Shown one piece after another: positions 1-11,525 of a stretch of DNA of 64,000 nucleotides (position 1 is its first letter; each line of letters opens with the position of its first letter). The position numbers and the translations under genes were made by a program. The stretch comes from Conus ventricosus. Lineage: Eukaryota > Mollusca > Gastropoda > Neogastropoda > Conidae. Under the pieces are notes generated by a model. The model was not told where the DNA came from. It was given only the letters and a program-made list of their open reading frames with translations, and did no database searches. The DNA lies in contig CM031615.1 of NCBI GenBank assembly GCA_018398815.1, forward strand, positions 58,305,485-58,369,484, given 5' to 3'.

Positions 1-77
1 ATGATCAGGCAAAATATAAAAAAGAAAAAAAAGCATGTTATAGATTGTTGTATTGAGAAATGATGGAATGAATGACA

Positions 78-400
78 CAGTCTGGTCAGCCTGGTGGATA
101 GGGCATCAGACTCTTAGGTCTGGGGTTCAATTCCCACTTGAGACGGTCAGGTTCCAAGAGATTTTTTCCTTGCAGTCGACATCCGCGCAGACTCCAGTCC
201 TGTTCAAGTCGGCCGGAAGAGACTTTTAAACAGAGCATGAACATATGCATAACAAATCTTGTATGCAGGTCAAATCCCGTTCTTCCTGTGAAGAAGAATA
301 GCCCATTGTGTGCTGGTGGGGTGGATGACAAGAACATAAAACTCATGTACCCTGGTGTTGTGTTTAGACATCAAGCCTGAAGACAGAATGTGGCTGCCTG
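78..400 (+). mobile_element. tRNA-derived SINE (candidate)
   Basis: The stretch opens with a tRNA-like Pol III promoter: an A-box-like TCAGCCTGGTGG near 87-98 and a B box GGTTCAATTCC at 124-134. An unrelated body of about 250 bp follows. The spacing is right for a tRNA head, but there is no acceptor-stem pairing or 3' end expected of a real tRNA gene, so a SINE is the better reading. No terminal duplication was identified, and the boundaries are approximate. Confidence 0.45.
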
Positions 401-1228
401 AATGGCGGGACTAGAAAGGAGAAAATCTCACCATGTTGAAACTCAGAGCTCTAGCCGAGGAACGCAAAAGGAGAAAAGAGAGAATGATGCATTCTGGGCA
501 AGGACAGTCTGATTCTTTGTGTGTGCTTATCGAAAGACAGCGCGAGCGAGATGGAGTGGGTGGGAGAGGGTTAAGAGAAAAAGGATAGACTCGGATGTAT
601 AAATAGATTTTTCAAAAAATGAATGACAGATATTGAGTGTGTATTCTATAGATATATTTTTAAAGAAAGGAATAATACACACTCGGGATATGTTTGTGTC
701 AAGCTTAACCGATTTGCAACTGGTATGGACCTGTTCATGTGTTGTAAGATGAAGGAGACTGTTTTCTTGATTTCTTTTCTTTAAGTTCTTGTGCTTTCTT
801 TCTTTTTTTTTTAATCAAAGTTTTAAATACAAACTCCGTTTCTTTTGCCTTTTTACATTTTTATTTGAACTACCTGTAATTGTAAAGATGGTGTTGTGTG
901 ATAATTGTGAAAACAAGGCTGTGTATGAAAATAACCTTTCTATTATTCAAAAGGGATTTCATTTCTGGCAAAGAAAACTTGACTGATGATTGTGACAGAA
1001 TCGGTTTGAGGAATTGTTTTTGTTGTATTTTACACTTTCCTATCCTACATTTTCATAACTTGCGAGTATTTGTAATCTGTTGACATCAGTTCTTTACCTT
1101 TTGGCGAAGATCAAAGTTTACTGCTGTCCAGTCGAAATGTTACTGTGAGAAATGTAATCTTGTATGAAGTCTCTGAATAAAAATATTTTTCAGTCCAAAA
1201 AGAAAGTACACATTTATTTTTTCTCCAG
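401..1228. other. AT-rich intronic or flanking sequence
   Basis: No convincing gene is seen here. The sequence is AT-rich and includes an AATAAA near 1176 and a pyrimidine-rich run that ends in the splice acceptor of the next exon (TTCTCCAG at 1221-1228). It is probably intron of the gene whose exons follow on the same strand. Confidence 0.5.
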
Positions 1229-1459
1229 AGAAGAACAGTACAGACAACTCTGGGGGGAGCTGGAGAGCTTGGTGCGAGCGTACTCGGACACGTCGCCACA
1301 GCACTCCAAAGTCCTGGAGTGTGTCCTGGAATGCAAGAAGCCTGGCCTGCCAGGGGAGGAAACTCATCTGTCCATGCCCAAGGTGGTGGACTCCAAACCG
1401 GCGGCTGAGGAGCGAAGCGAAAGCGACCAGGCAGAACAAGGCTGGAAGGAATTGGACAG
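1229..1459 (+). CDS. internal exon of an unidentified protein-coding gene
   Basis: An open stretch of about 77 codons is bounded by a good acceptor (TTTTTTCTCCAG) and a donor (GACAG|GTGAAG). The translation starts EEQYRQLWGELESLVRAYSD and ends EQGWKELD. It is charged, probably helical, and free of simple repeats, unlike its surroundings. It ends in phase 2 (AG|), which is completed by the A that opens the next candidate exon at 8175 to give Arg. I do not recognise the family. The leucine/glutamate-rich composition suggests a coiled-coil or nuclear scaffold-type protein, but that is weak inference. The 5' part of the gene lies outside the window or was not found. Confidence 0.6.
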
Positions 1460-1482
1460 GTGAAGGTTTTGTTTTGGAGAGG

Positions 1483-2125
1483 GGTGATCATGGTGAGACA
1501 TGTGTCACATTTGGGTGTAATTTTAGTGGTGATCATGGTGAGACACGTGTTACACTTGGTTACAGTTTTAATGAGCGGTAATCATGGTGAGACACATGTT
1601 ACACTTGGTTACAATTTTAACAAGCGGTGATCATGGTGAAACACATGTCACTCTGGGTTACAACTTAAGTGGTGATCATGATGAGACACATGTTACACTT
1701 GGTTACAATTTTAACAAGCGGTGATCATGGTGAGACACATGTTACTCGGGGTTACAACTTAAGTGGTGATCATAATGAGACACATGTTACACTTGGTTAC
1801 AATGTTAACAAGCGGTAATCATGGTGAGACACATGTCACTCTGGGTTACAACTTTAGTGGTGATCATGATGAGACACATGTTACACTTGGTTACAATTTT
1901 AAGGAGCGGTGATCATGGTGAGACACATGTTACTCTTGGTTACAAATTTAGTGGTGATCATGGTGAGACACGTCACACTTGATTACTATGATAAAGAGTG
2001 GTGATCATGGTGAAACACATGTTACACTTGATTACAATGATAAAAAATGGTGATCACGGTGAGAAGCATGTTACTGGTTATGGTTTGAGGGAGTGATGAT
2101 CATGATGATACATACATCACCATGC
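1483..2125 (+). repeat. minisatellite with alternating ~46/48-bp subunits
   Basis: About 13 tandem units each begin GGTGATCATGGTGAGACAC and continue with a variant of ATGTTACACTTGGTTACAA. Through much of the array, units ending in TTTTAACAAGC alternate with units ending in CAACTTAAGT, so the effective period there is a dimer of about 94 bp. It lies in an intron of the left-hand gene, directly after the exon ending at 1459. Confidence 0.85.
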
Positions 2126-2879
2126 CACTTTTGATTGCAGGGCTAGAAACTCCCAGATACTTTTTAGTTGTCCTGGGGACAAGCGGATCACAAAATCTGC
2201 TCATCCCTGCAGATTACTGGCTGGTTCTCCATACGTAGAAAAGACGCTGAATCATAATGACTGTCAGTATTGCAATGACGAGTCGGCGGCCAGATTCAGT
2301 GATGGCAATCTGCACACACGTGATGCTTGCCTGCGAGGGAGAAATACAGGGAACAGATCTGTCGCCTCCATGCTAACCAAAAACTGTATGCTTTATAGAA
2401 CACCTTTTTCACTGAGACAGCGCTTTGGTTGGGTGCATTCTGAGAAAAAGAAAACAGTTGGGGTTGGGTGTGTGTGTGGGAAGGATGGGGGGGGGGGGGG
2501 GGTGGAGGAATGAGGGTTTAGTAAGGGTGTGGTGGGGAGCGGTTTAGGGGTTAGGATAACCACGTATGACAGAATCAGCGAGTGAGGAGAAACACTCGGT
2601 TTTGGTCAAGAAGGACATCAAAAACACTTACAATAATTGTGCCCCGAGGAGATTTAACTGTGAAGCAGGCAGCCTTCACCTTTGCTCTGATTGTCTGATT
2701 GCCTTCGCTGTGGAAGAATCTGATCTGAAAAGTGGGGCGTATTCAATTGAATTCCCCAGACTGGGCAGGTATTGACAGTTGTACTTGGTTTGAGTGTCAA
2801 AAAGCGAGCTTGGATGAGTCCGAGACTTGCCTTGTGTGACAGGTTTTAGGGGGGAGATCTCTTGTGTTAACGTAAGAGT
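2126..2879. other. unique intronic sequence with a G-run
   Basis: No gene is supported. A poly-G run sits at about 2488-2502 inside a GT-rich stretch. A 69-codon open frame at 2566-2775 has no splice sites or recognisable composition and is taken as chance. Confidence 0.5.
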
Positions 2880-5800
2880 TTAAGGAATTTATGATTATGT
2901 TGAGAGCCGTGACATTTTTATTTTTGAGTTTAAGGGACTGGTGATTATGGTGAGAGCTGTAATGTTCTCAGTGATGTAGGAGTTTGAGAGAGCAGTGATT
3001 TGGGTGAGAATTCTAACGCTCTTGGTGATCAGCGAGTTTGAGGGACTGGTGATTGTGGTGAGAGCTATGTATATATCACTCTTGGTGATGAGAGTATGAG
3101 GGCCTGGTGTTTGTGGTGAGAGCTATATATATATATCACTCATGGTGATGAGAGAGTTTGAGGGACTGGTGATTATTTTGAGAGGTGTATATAAATCACT
3201 CTTGGTGATAAGAGAGTTTGAGGGCCTTGGGATTATTTTGAGAGCTGTGTATATCACTCATTGTGATAAGAGTTTGAGGGACCGGTGATTTGGCGAGAGC
3301 CATATATATCACTCTTGGTGATGTGGAAGTTTGAGGGACTGGTGATAGTGGTGAGAGCTCCAAAACCATTGGTGATTTTAGAGTTTTAGGGACTGGTGAT
3401 TGTGGTGAACTGTATATATCACTTGATAATATGGAAGTTTGAGGGATTGGTGATTGTGGTGAGAGCTTCAATACTCTTGATGATGCAGGAGTTTCGGGGA
3501 CTGGTGATAGTGAGAACTGTATATATCACTCTTGGTGATGTGGGAGTTTGGTGGACTGGTGATTGTAGTAAGAATTCAAACACTCTTGGTGATGTGGGAG
3601 TTTGTAGGACTGATGATTGTGGTGAGAGCTCTAGCATTCTTGGTGATGAGAGGCATATATATATATATATATATCTTTATGATATGGGTTGGGGGGGTGG
3701 GCTGGTGATTGTGGCGAGAGCTATGTATATCATTCTTGGTGATGTGGGAGTATGAGGGACTCGTGATTATGGTGAGAGCTGTAACACTCTTGGTGATGTG
3801 GGACTGGGGATTGTGGCGAGAACTCCAAAACTTGGTGATGATGGAGTTTGGGGGACTTGTGATTGTGGCGAGAGGTATGTATATTGCTCTTGGTGATGTG
3901 GGAGTTTGGGGGACTGGTGATAATGGTGAGAGCCCCGTACTCTTGGTGATGTGGGAGTTTTGGGGACTGGTGATAATGGTGAGAGCCCCGCACTCTTGGT
4001 GATGTGGGAGTTTGGGGGACTGGTAATTATGGTGAGAGCTATATATACTAATACATCACTGTTGGTGACCTGGAAGTCTGGGGGAGAGGTGATTGTGGCT
4101 AGAGCTCTAACACCATTGGTGATGTGGGAGTTTGTGGGACTGGTGATTGTGGTGAGATCTCCAACACGCTTGGTGATGTGGGAGTTTGTGGGACTGGTGA
4201 TTGTGGTGAGATCTCCGACACGCTTGGTGATGGAGTTTGTGGGACTGGTGATTGTGGTGAGATCTCCGACATGCTTGGTGATGTGGGAGTTTGTGGGACT
4301 GGTGATTGTGGTGAGATCTCCGACACGCTTGGTGATGTGGGAGTTTGTAGGACTGGTGATTGTGGTGAGATCTCCGACACACTTGGTGATGTGGGAGTTT
4401 GTAGGACTGGTGATTGTGGTGAGATCTCCGACACGCTTGGTGATGTGGGAGTTTGTAGGACTGGTGATTGTGGCTAGAGCTCTAACACCATTGGTGATGT
4501 GGGAGTTTGTAGGACCGGTGATTGTGGCTAGAGCTCTAACACCATTGGTGATGTGGGAGTTTGTAGGACTGGTGATTGTGGTGAGAGCTCTGATATTTTT
4601 CATCTGATCTGAGATTTTACAGAGCAAGATTTTTAACAAAACTTCAGGTGTGTTTTTAGAAGATGTGTTTTAAAGCGTTGTGTGAATGAATAACTTGTGA
4701 GTTGACTTCAGTGCGGTGACAGCCCTGATATGGCCCTTTGCGGTCGGCTGGGCTATAAGCAACATTACTTTACCTTACCTTACCTTACCTTACCTTACCT
4801 TACCTTACCTTACTAACACTGTTAGTGATGTGGGAGTTTGTAGGACTGGTGCTTGTGGTGAGAGCTACATATACAGATATGGCTCTTGGTGATGTGGGAG
4901 GTTTTTTTTGACTGGTGATTGTTACGAGAGCTATATATATCACTCTTGGTGATGTGGGACTTGTGATTGTGGTGAGAGCTCTAACACTCTTAGTGATGTG
5001 GAAGTTTGTTGGACTGGTGATTGTGGTGAGAGCTATATATACAGGTATCACTCTTGGTGATGTGGGAGTTTTTGGGACTGGTGATTGTGGCGATAGTGAT
5101 ATATATTACTCTTGGTGATGTGGGAGTGATATATATCATTCTTGGTGATATGGGAATTTGTGGGACTGGTGATTGTGGCGAGAGCTATATACATACATAC
5201 CACTCTTGGTGATGTGGGAGTTTTTGGGACTGGTGATTGTGGCGATAGTGATATATATCACTCTTGGTGATGTGGGAGTGATATATATCACTCTTGGTGA
5301 TATGGGAATTTGTGGGACTGGTGATTGTGGTGAGAGCTATAGACATACATACCACTCTTGGTGATGTGGGAGTTTGTGGGACTGGTGATTGTGGTGAGAG
5401 CTATATATATGTATCACACTTGGTGATGTGGGAGTTTGTGGGACTGGTGATTGTGGTGTGAGCTATATATTTGTATCACACTTGGTGATGTGCGAGTTTG
5501 TGGGACTGGTGATTGTGGTGTGAGCTATATATTTGTATCACACTTGGTGATGTGGGAGTTTGTGGGACAGGTGATTGTGGTGAGAGCTATATATATGTAT
5601 CACACTTGGTGATGTGTGAGTTTGTGGGACTGGTGATTGTGGTGTTAGCTATATATTTGTATCACATTTGGTGATGTGGGAGTTTGTGGGACTGGTGATT
5701 GTGGTGAGAGCTATATATTTGTATCACACTTGGTGATGTGCGAGTTTGTGGGACTGGTGATTGTGGTGTGAGCTATATATATGTATCACACTTGGTGATG

Positions 5801-6310
5801 TGGGATGGGACTGGTGATTGTGGTGAGAGCTATATAAATGTATCACACTTGGTGATGTGGGAGTTTGTGGGACTGGTGATTGTGGTGAGAGCTATATATA
5901 TGTATCACACTTGGTGATGTGGGAGTTTGTGGGACTGGTGATTGTGGTGAGAGCTATACATATGTATCACACTTGGTGATGTGGGAGTTTGTGGGACAGG
6001 TGATTGTGGTGAGAGCTATATATTTGTATCACACTTGGTGATGTGGGAGTTTGTGGGACTGGTGATTGTGGTGAGAGCTATACATATGTATCACACTTGG
6101 TGATGTGGGAGTTTGTGGGACTGGTGATTGTGGTGAGAGCTATATATTTGTATCACACTTAGTGATGTGGGAGTTTGTGGGACAGGTGATTGTGGTGAGA
6201 GCTATATATTTGTATCACACTTGGTGATGTGGGAGTTAGTGGGACTGGTGAGAGCTCTAACACTGTTGCTGATGTGGTAGTTTAAGGCACTGGTGACAGA
6301 GGTGAATGCA
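2880..6310 (+). repeat. long minisatellite array, 54-bp and 62-bp unit variants
   Basis: More than 50 tandem units share GTGGGAGTTTGTGGGACTGG, then TGATTGTGGTGAGA, and close with CTTGGTGAT. Around 4100-4600 the unit is 54 bp with a central TCTCCGACACG. From about 5380 to 6250 it is 62 bp with a central TATATATATGTATCACA. The first kilobase is more degenerate. The array is interrupted at about 4593-4812 by a retroelement tail. Because 54 is a multiple of three and the unit lacks stops in several frames, long repetitive open frames appear on both strands; I do not regard them as genes. Confidence 0.9.
4593..4814 (+). mobile_element. SINE/LINE 3' tail with (TTACC)n end
   Basis: This stretch breaks the minisatellite. 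It ends in a conserved block (ACAGCCCTGATATGGCCCTT at 4719-4738, then TGCGGTCGGCTGGGCTATAA and GCAACATTA), followed by about ten TTACC pentamers. The same block occurs in reverse at 22895-22950 with a TTATC-type tail. A shared 3' block plus a variable pentamer tail is typical of a SINE using its partner LINE's 3' end. Confidence 0.7.
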
Positions 6311-8174
6311 CTTTGAGGGACTGGTTATTGTTGATTAGGGACATCACTCTCCATGATTTAAAAAAAAAATATATGTTGAAGTATTAGTAAGTTAATAAGG
6401 TGACATAAAGTTGCTTGATGTTACCAAAGAAGCAAATGTTTAACTTCTTTGGTTGTGCGATTCATCAAGTTTCTGCTCACAGAATGTCTCCAGATTGTGG
6501 TATGACTCGTCTGAGGTGTTATTTTACAATCGTAAGTCATGATGATGATGATGATGATGCTATGGATTTTTTTTTTTTTTTTTTGAGAGACTGTATAAAG
6601 CTGTAAGCCTATGCCTCTTTCATGATATCCTGGCATTTACACTTCTCGTAACTTAGTGTATGGTTCTAAATCTATTCAAAAAAGAGAAGAAAGAAACAAG
6701 AACATAGCAAATTCATCCAATTAAAACAATGACGAGAGTATTACAACCAACACCACAAGATTGGGGAACATCTGTTGTCGTCCGCATCCTCTTCGTCGAG
6801 GGATTTGTACTAATCAGTTTTCCTAATCAGCATGAAAGTCCGTCTCATCTGCTTCAAGATTTCTGTTCCATGTCTTCAACATCAAACTCTTTGTCTCCAC
6901 TGTCTTCTTCATATCCTCTATTGAATTGGTGAGGTAAAGAGACGATGTAGGACTGTTTTCAGTCACCATTGTTGCACAGAACTTCAGCGAGTGTAACGGG
7001 GGAAAAAAAGGACGGGTGGTGGGGGGGGGGGGGTCTGAAGACATGCTGTGAAGCTCTTCCAAAGAGTTTCTTCCTACTCTGTGCAGGTGCAGATCGACAA
7101 ACCTTGTGTCACCTCTGTAAAAGTTTCAAAGGGAGCTGCTCATGTACTGTGTTGATTTTGCCTTTTCATGATGTAGATGAGAAAGGGTTTGTTTCAGATG
7201 TATGTTATCCATGCAGACTGTATTGTTAGCCGAGCAGAAGGGACATAATTTGTACAGCCACAGTGCAGGTTAAAGGTTGATAATATATTGACGCTAATAC
7301 AAACAAGAAGAAAGATATTCCAGAAGTCTTTAACTGGTTTCTATCACATTGCCAGTTCGTGGCACGTGATTCACTTAAGGTGACATGCTATTGTAACACT
7401 AGCAACAGGTGATCAGTCAGACAACATATACAGCAAGCATGATTGTAAGTCATAATAAAAAATTTTTTTTTAGAAATGTATGGTGAAATTTTCCTGAGAA
7501 TTCGCAATCAGACGATTCTTTGCAATTCTTATCAAGTCCTTCTTTCATCATATGACATTAACAGCAAACAAGTAACTGTTGGTTTGTGTGTGTGTGTGTG
7601 TTACTTTGAAGAGAAAGAAACCGGCCCATTACTGTCTCCTAGCAAAGAAGCAATGTTCCAAACACAGTGTGATATCAAGTTACAAGCTTTGCTTAATGAA
7701 GCTTTAAAATTGATTCATGACAAGACTGAAATGTAGAAAGAGTTGGTCATTACACCAGGAATCATGAAGACGCTGGTAATTTTGTTGCCAATATTCCTGA
7801 AAATGTTATCAGGTAAATGTTTGAGGGTTAAGACTCGGATCAGAGAGGTAATAGTGAACTGATGCAGGTTGCAGGTGACAGAGGTAAAATAAATGATTTT
7901 GAAAGTAAACCATTAAAAAACTTTCGCAAAGAAAGACAGTATGACTATGATGACCGTATCATCAAAAAAATTTTTTTTAAGTATTGAGGTTTTGGGGAAA
8001 AAACACTTTCAAAATGTTCAAATTGGGGGGCCCTGAGTCGATTTCTTCGCTGTGACTACAGGATTTGTGTACACCACGTGGGGTTAGGGTCTGTGTTGAT
8101 AGTATCAGAGGATTAGGTGTTTGTGGGAAAGGAGGGCTGGCAGTTAAAGTGTTTGTCTGCTTGTTGGTACGCAG
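6311..8174. other. intronic sequence, no supported gene
   Basis: The stretch contains a short (GAT)n at about 6538-6558, a T-run near 6567-6582, and a G-run at about 7020-7033. An 86-codon open frame at 7476-7736 has no recognisable domain and includes a (TG)n-encoded Cys/Val stretch, so it is not called. The far right end carries the acceptor of the next exon. Confidence 0.45.
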
Positions 8175-8301
8175 ATTCCAGAAAATGACGGAACGAGAGA
8201 AACAGGAACTGCGCAAGACGGAGAAAGTTGTCACCCCTCCTCCGCCAAAGAGAACCAAAACTGAAGAACTGCTCATGAAGCCAGGAGGCAAGAAATGCTC
8301 T
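8175..8301 (+). CDS. internal exon of the unidentified left-hand gene
   Basis: After the acceptor TTGGTACGCAG the frame continues the phase-2 end of the exon at 1459. It reads FQKMTEREKQELRKTEKVV, then TPPPPKRTKTEELLMKPGGK. It is Lys/Glu-rich with a proline run and a basic cluster, so possibly nuclear. The 3' boundary is uncertain. The frame runs straight into a (TG)n tract, so the donor is either TCT|GTGTGT at 8302 or a better consensus C|GTGAGC about 20 bp further on, which would add residues encoded by the microsatellite. Confidence 0.5.
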
Positions 8302-8931
8302 GTGTGTGCGTGTGTGTGTGTGCGTGAGCGTGCGCATGTAATTGTTATTGAAAGCTCGAGTTATGTGTGAAGTGAACAAGGTCTTTGAGACATGTCTAGT
8401 CACCATATTTTAGGCATGACTTGTCTTCAGTCATAACGTGTGTAGTGTGTATAGGTGTGTGCTGTTTGAGAGCGCATGCATGTGCTTGTTTGCACGCGTT
8501 TGTTCATTCATGTGTGTATTTGTGCAGCTACCTGATAACATGCGTCTTAAATTGTCTAATTCCACAGTAAAACTTTTGGTCAACACACCCTTAGTTTGTC
8601 TGGTGCCATTTGTTTGCCATCAACTACCTTATTACATCACATACTCTGCCTCTGCCCTCTTTCAAACCAAACCTGAGAACTGCGTTCTTTTCTCCCAGGG
8701 TGCTATACCAACTATATGCTGCAGTTGTTTGGGAGCATGAAGCAAGTGTGCTTGGTTGCAGCAGTTTTCGGCCATCTTTCAACGATCATGATGGATTGAG
8801 AGGTGGTGGGATTGATGGAGAGAGGAAGTAAGAATGCTGGATTTTGCAATTTTTTTTTTCCACTCTCATAGAAGACATCTGCGCTATTTATTTCTCTCTT
8901 TCTCACCGATTGCAATGTGCGTGCAGGTCAG
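8302..8931. other. intron
   Basis: It begins in a (TG)n tract and ends in a pyrimidine-rich acceptor region with two candidate AGs (8926 and 8931). No other feature is seen. Confidence 0.45.
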
Positions 8932-9083
8932 AATCTGTTGTCGATGTGGACGTCGCGGTTGAAAACCATCCACAACAAGCGTCACGGGGAGTTTGCAGGG
9001 CGGGCGGAGAACCCAGACAGTTCGAAGGTGGAACTCTACAAACACCTCCAGGAGGACGACGACATTATCAAAGAGAAGAATGG
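8932..9083 (+). CDS. internal exon of the unidentified left-hand gene
   Basis: The frame reads NLLSMWTSRLKTIHNKRHGE, then FAGRAENPDSSKVELYKHLQ, then EDDDIIKEKN. The composition is clearly protein-like and matches the charged style of the other exons. The donor is AATGG|GTGAGT, a strong consensus, leaving phase 2. If the acceptor at 8926 is used instead, the exon gains five bases and needs the alternative upstream donor; both pairings keep the frame open. Confidence 0.6.
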
Positions 9084-10472
9084 GTGAGTAGGGTGGTGGT
9101 GTACTGAATAGGGGTGGGATGTAGTGTTCTTGTGACAGCCCATTTATTTCGTCAAATCAAATGTAATAGATAACTTTTGATTACATTGTAACATATGTTT
9201 TTGTGTTTCATTTGATGGCACTGTAATCTAGCGCATTGTAGTGTAGTGTAGCACTTTGTGTTGTGGTGTATTGAACTTCTTTGTGTCGTAGTGTGTTGTA
9301 AAAATACTGGAGGCAGAAAAACAGATGGGCATTATACTGTACTGGAGGGGGATTGTTCCATTGTGTATTGTTTTGTACTGTACCGTGCTGTAGTGTGCAA
9401 ATTTTTTTCACCATGGCAGACAGATTTTGGGAAACGCATGCCACACTTCCTGAGCGAGAGTGCATCAGAGTTGAGCTTTGTTCTCAACTTTGCCAGGAAT
9501 GAATCCGTTGTTGCTAAGAGCTTATTTACCTTTACACAGTGCAAACTGATAAACAATATTGGTGTATTGTCTCCCCAAAATAATCTGCACCCATGTGAGA
9601 TCTCATACTGTCTCCTCAAAACAATCCGCACCCATGTAAGATCCGGAGGAAAGACTCGAACTGAGGACCATTGACCATATTTTTTTCTCTGCTACAAAGA
9701 TTTAGGCTGGCACATTATGCACTCTGTGTGTGTGTGTGTGTGTGTTGCAAAATCCATGTTGCAATTATGATTTGTGAATAGATCATGTGTGTGATGTGGA
9801 TGTGATATTATGGTATACAGTCCATGTCACATTACTAGTGTTAGGTATTGCTTGTGATCAAACTTTTCCAGCACATCAAATATATGTATGTGTGTAGATC
9901 TATATATGTGTGTGTTGCCCATTGCAGTTTTCAGGATTCTTATATTCCTCGATTTCCATTGGAAATTAGAGAAAGAAATGTCAACTGTAATGAACTTTCC
10001 ACTAGAATCCTTGAAAAACAACTGTTTATCTTAGGAGGTATAAGTAAAAACCAAGTTGAGTTTTTCTTTTTCCTTTAATACATATTGCTTGCAGCAGGGA
10101 ATGGTAGAATTGGCCAAGGGAGGTAAAAAAATACATATGTGTGTGTGTGTGTATATATATATATGTATGTATGTATGTATGTATGAATGAATAAATTTAA
10201 GGGAAACAATTACGAATTTTCTCAACAACAATTTCTTAACATTAACTTTGGGTGTTACTCATTTTTTTCAATGATCTGCTGCAAGGATTCAGAGTCTCTC
10301 TTATTTGATTGTCTTTGAAATTTCAAAATTTACCTTTCAAAATGTCATTCAGTTTTTTTCTACAGTCAGTGTTTGTATGAACCTGGTAATAACAATTTAC
10401 AGCAACATAATTTTGGTACATTTGTACACAACAGTATCGGGCAACTAAAGTGATTTAGGGTAAACTTTCTTC
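9084..10472. other. intron, left part, with degenerate pentamer tract
   Basis: About 9225-9400 shows a 5-bp rhythm of TTGTA/GTGTA-like words, akin to the one near 39.1 kb. Short (GT)n and (TATG)n tracts follow at about 9726-9744 and 10138-10185. No gene is supported. Confidence 0.45.
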
Positions 10473-10477
10473 ATCTT

Positions 10478-11525
10478 CAGGGGTTCCATTTATTGCAAAA
10501 TTTTGCGTAATTATTGCGTTTTTCTGCCTTCCTACGCATTTTTTTCGCGGCCGTGCGTTTAGCGACGCAATTTTCCCAGGACCCTGTTCTCAACCGCAAG
10601 CCTATGTCAGAGGGGCAAAACACGGCACAGACCTACAGCAGACTGCTTGACACCGCTGACAAACGAGCCTCCCCGCCCGTACGGTTGAGACGAAACGTTT
10701 GAACCTGTGCGCTCCGACCAGTCAGTGTCGAACGGACGGAGTGCTTCACGAAACGTTTGAACCTGTGCGGTCCGACCTATATGCGAGTTTTAAAACCTTT
10801 CGAGTTTGATCCCACATGCCGCTTCAAAGGACTGTACAATTGAATACGAAGCTTTTTCTCGAATATTTAGATTCTTATAATTTTTTGAGTTGACATTCCA
10901 AAGCACATCGTGGCCTTGGTACGATTCAATCAAATGTTTGGTCTCCGAATCGGACAGTCTGATCGCCTTGCTGGACGACGCCATTTTTCCGTTGTCATGG
11001 GTGTTCGCTCAATGCTGAGCGTTGATTGGTTGGAGGATACTAGCTGTCCGTTTCGAATAGATCACGGTGTATCTCGAACGGTCGGGTCGAACTGGATGCC
11101 GAAGTCCGTTTGAGACGTACGTTTACTATGACAGACGCTCCGTTTGGGATCGGGTTCGACCGGTACGTCCGAAGCGTACGGGCGGGGAGGCTCGTGTGTC
11201 AGCACATTTTACTCTGTGGCACTGGCTGACTTTTTGCTAGATCAAGAATGTTCCAAAACGCCTCATCCTTTCTCCCCTCGAAATAAAATGGAATCTTTCC
11301 CGCGTCTGCGATGGTGCCATCTTCCAATCGGAATACGTTATGACTTCCGGGGCTCCCACGCACACACGATCATCCCGGACTCGTGTGGCACAGAAAACGA
11401 TTCAGAGCTGTTTTGACGGGAGTGAGTACAGTTTACTTTGTTACGCATTTTTTTCAGCGCTGACGCAATATTTGCGGAGGCGTGCGTTTCTTGACGCAAA
11501 AACTAAAAAGTCAGTGGAACCCCTG
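10478..11525 (-). mobile_element. 1,048-bp TIR transposon carrying a MADF-like ORF
   Basis: The ends are perfect inverted repeats of at least 11 bp (CAGGGGTTCCA...TGGAACCCCTG) flanked by a 5-bp direct repeat ATCTT at 10473-10477 and 11526-11530. Next to both ends lie matching motifs (ACGCATTTTTTTC, GTGCGTTT, GACGCAA), likely transposase-binding subterminal repeats. Farther in, a GC-rich segment at about 10655-10685 is repeated inverted at about 11175-11205. No transposase is present, so it is non-autonomous. Ends starting CAGGGG are common in hAT elements, and a 5-bp duplication would fit a hAT5-like group, but the superfamily is not settled. Confidence 0.75.
10790..10984 (-). CDS. MADF/Myb-SANT-like DNA-binding domain fragment inside transposon
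   Basis: A 64-codon frame from an ATG reads MASSSKAIRLSDSETKHLIE and continues SYQGHDVLWNVNSKNYKNLN. The pattern of a leading helix ending LI, then LW, then NYKN, and a following Arg/Ala helix is that of the N-terminal half of a MADF (Adf-1 type Myb/SANT) domain. The frame stops soon after the second helix. A GAAAG|GTTTTA donor just before the stop suggests an intron or a truncation. MADF proteins bind DNA, and PIF/Harbinger transposons encode such a partner protein, but here it sits in an element whose ends are not Harbinger-like. It could be transposon-encoded or captured. Confidence 0.5.
   Translation of the reverse strand: MASSSKAIRLSDSETKHLIESYQGHDVLWNVNSKNYKNLNIREKASYSIVQSFEAACGIKLERF

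Noticed and set aside
4124..4477. Repeat protein encoded by the 54-bp array
   Set aside because: Open frames exist on both strands and in several frames over the same units, there is no start context or splice signal, and the period simply happens to be a multiple of three.
7476..7736. 86-codon open frame as a small gene
   Set aside because: No recognisable domain, part is (TG)n-encoded, and there are no supporting splice or promoter signals.
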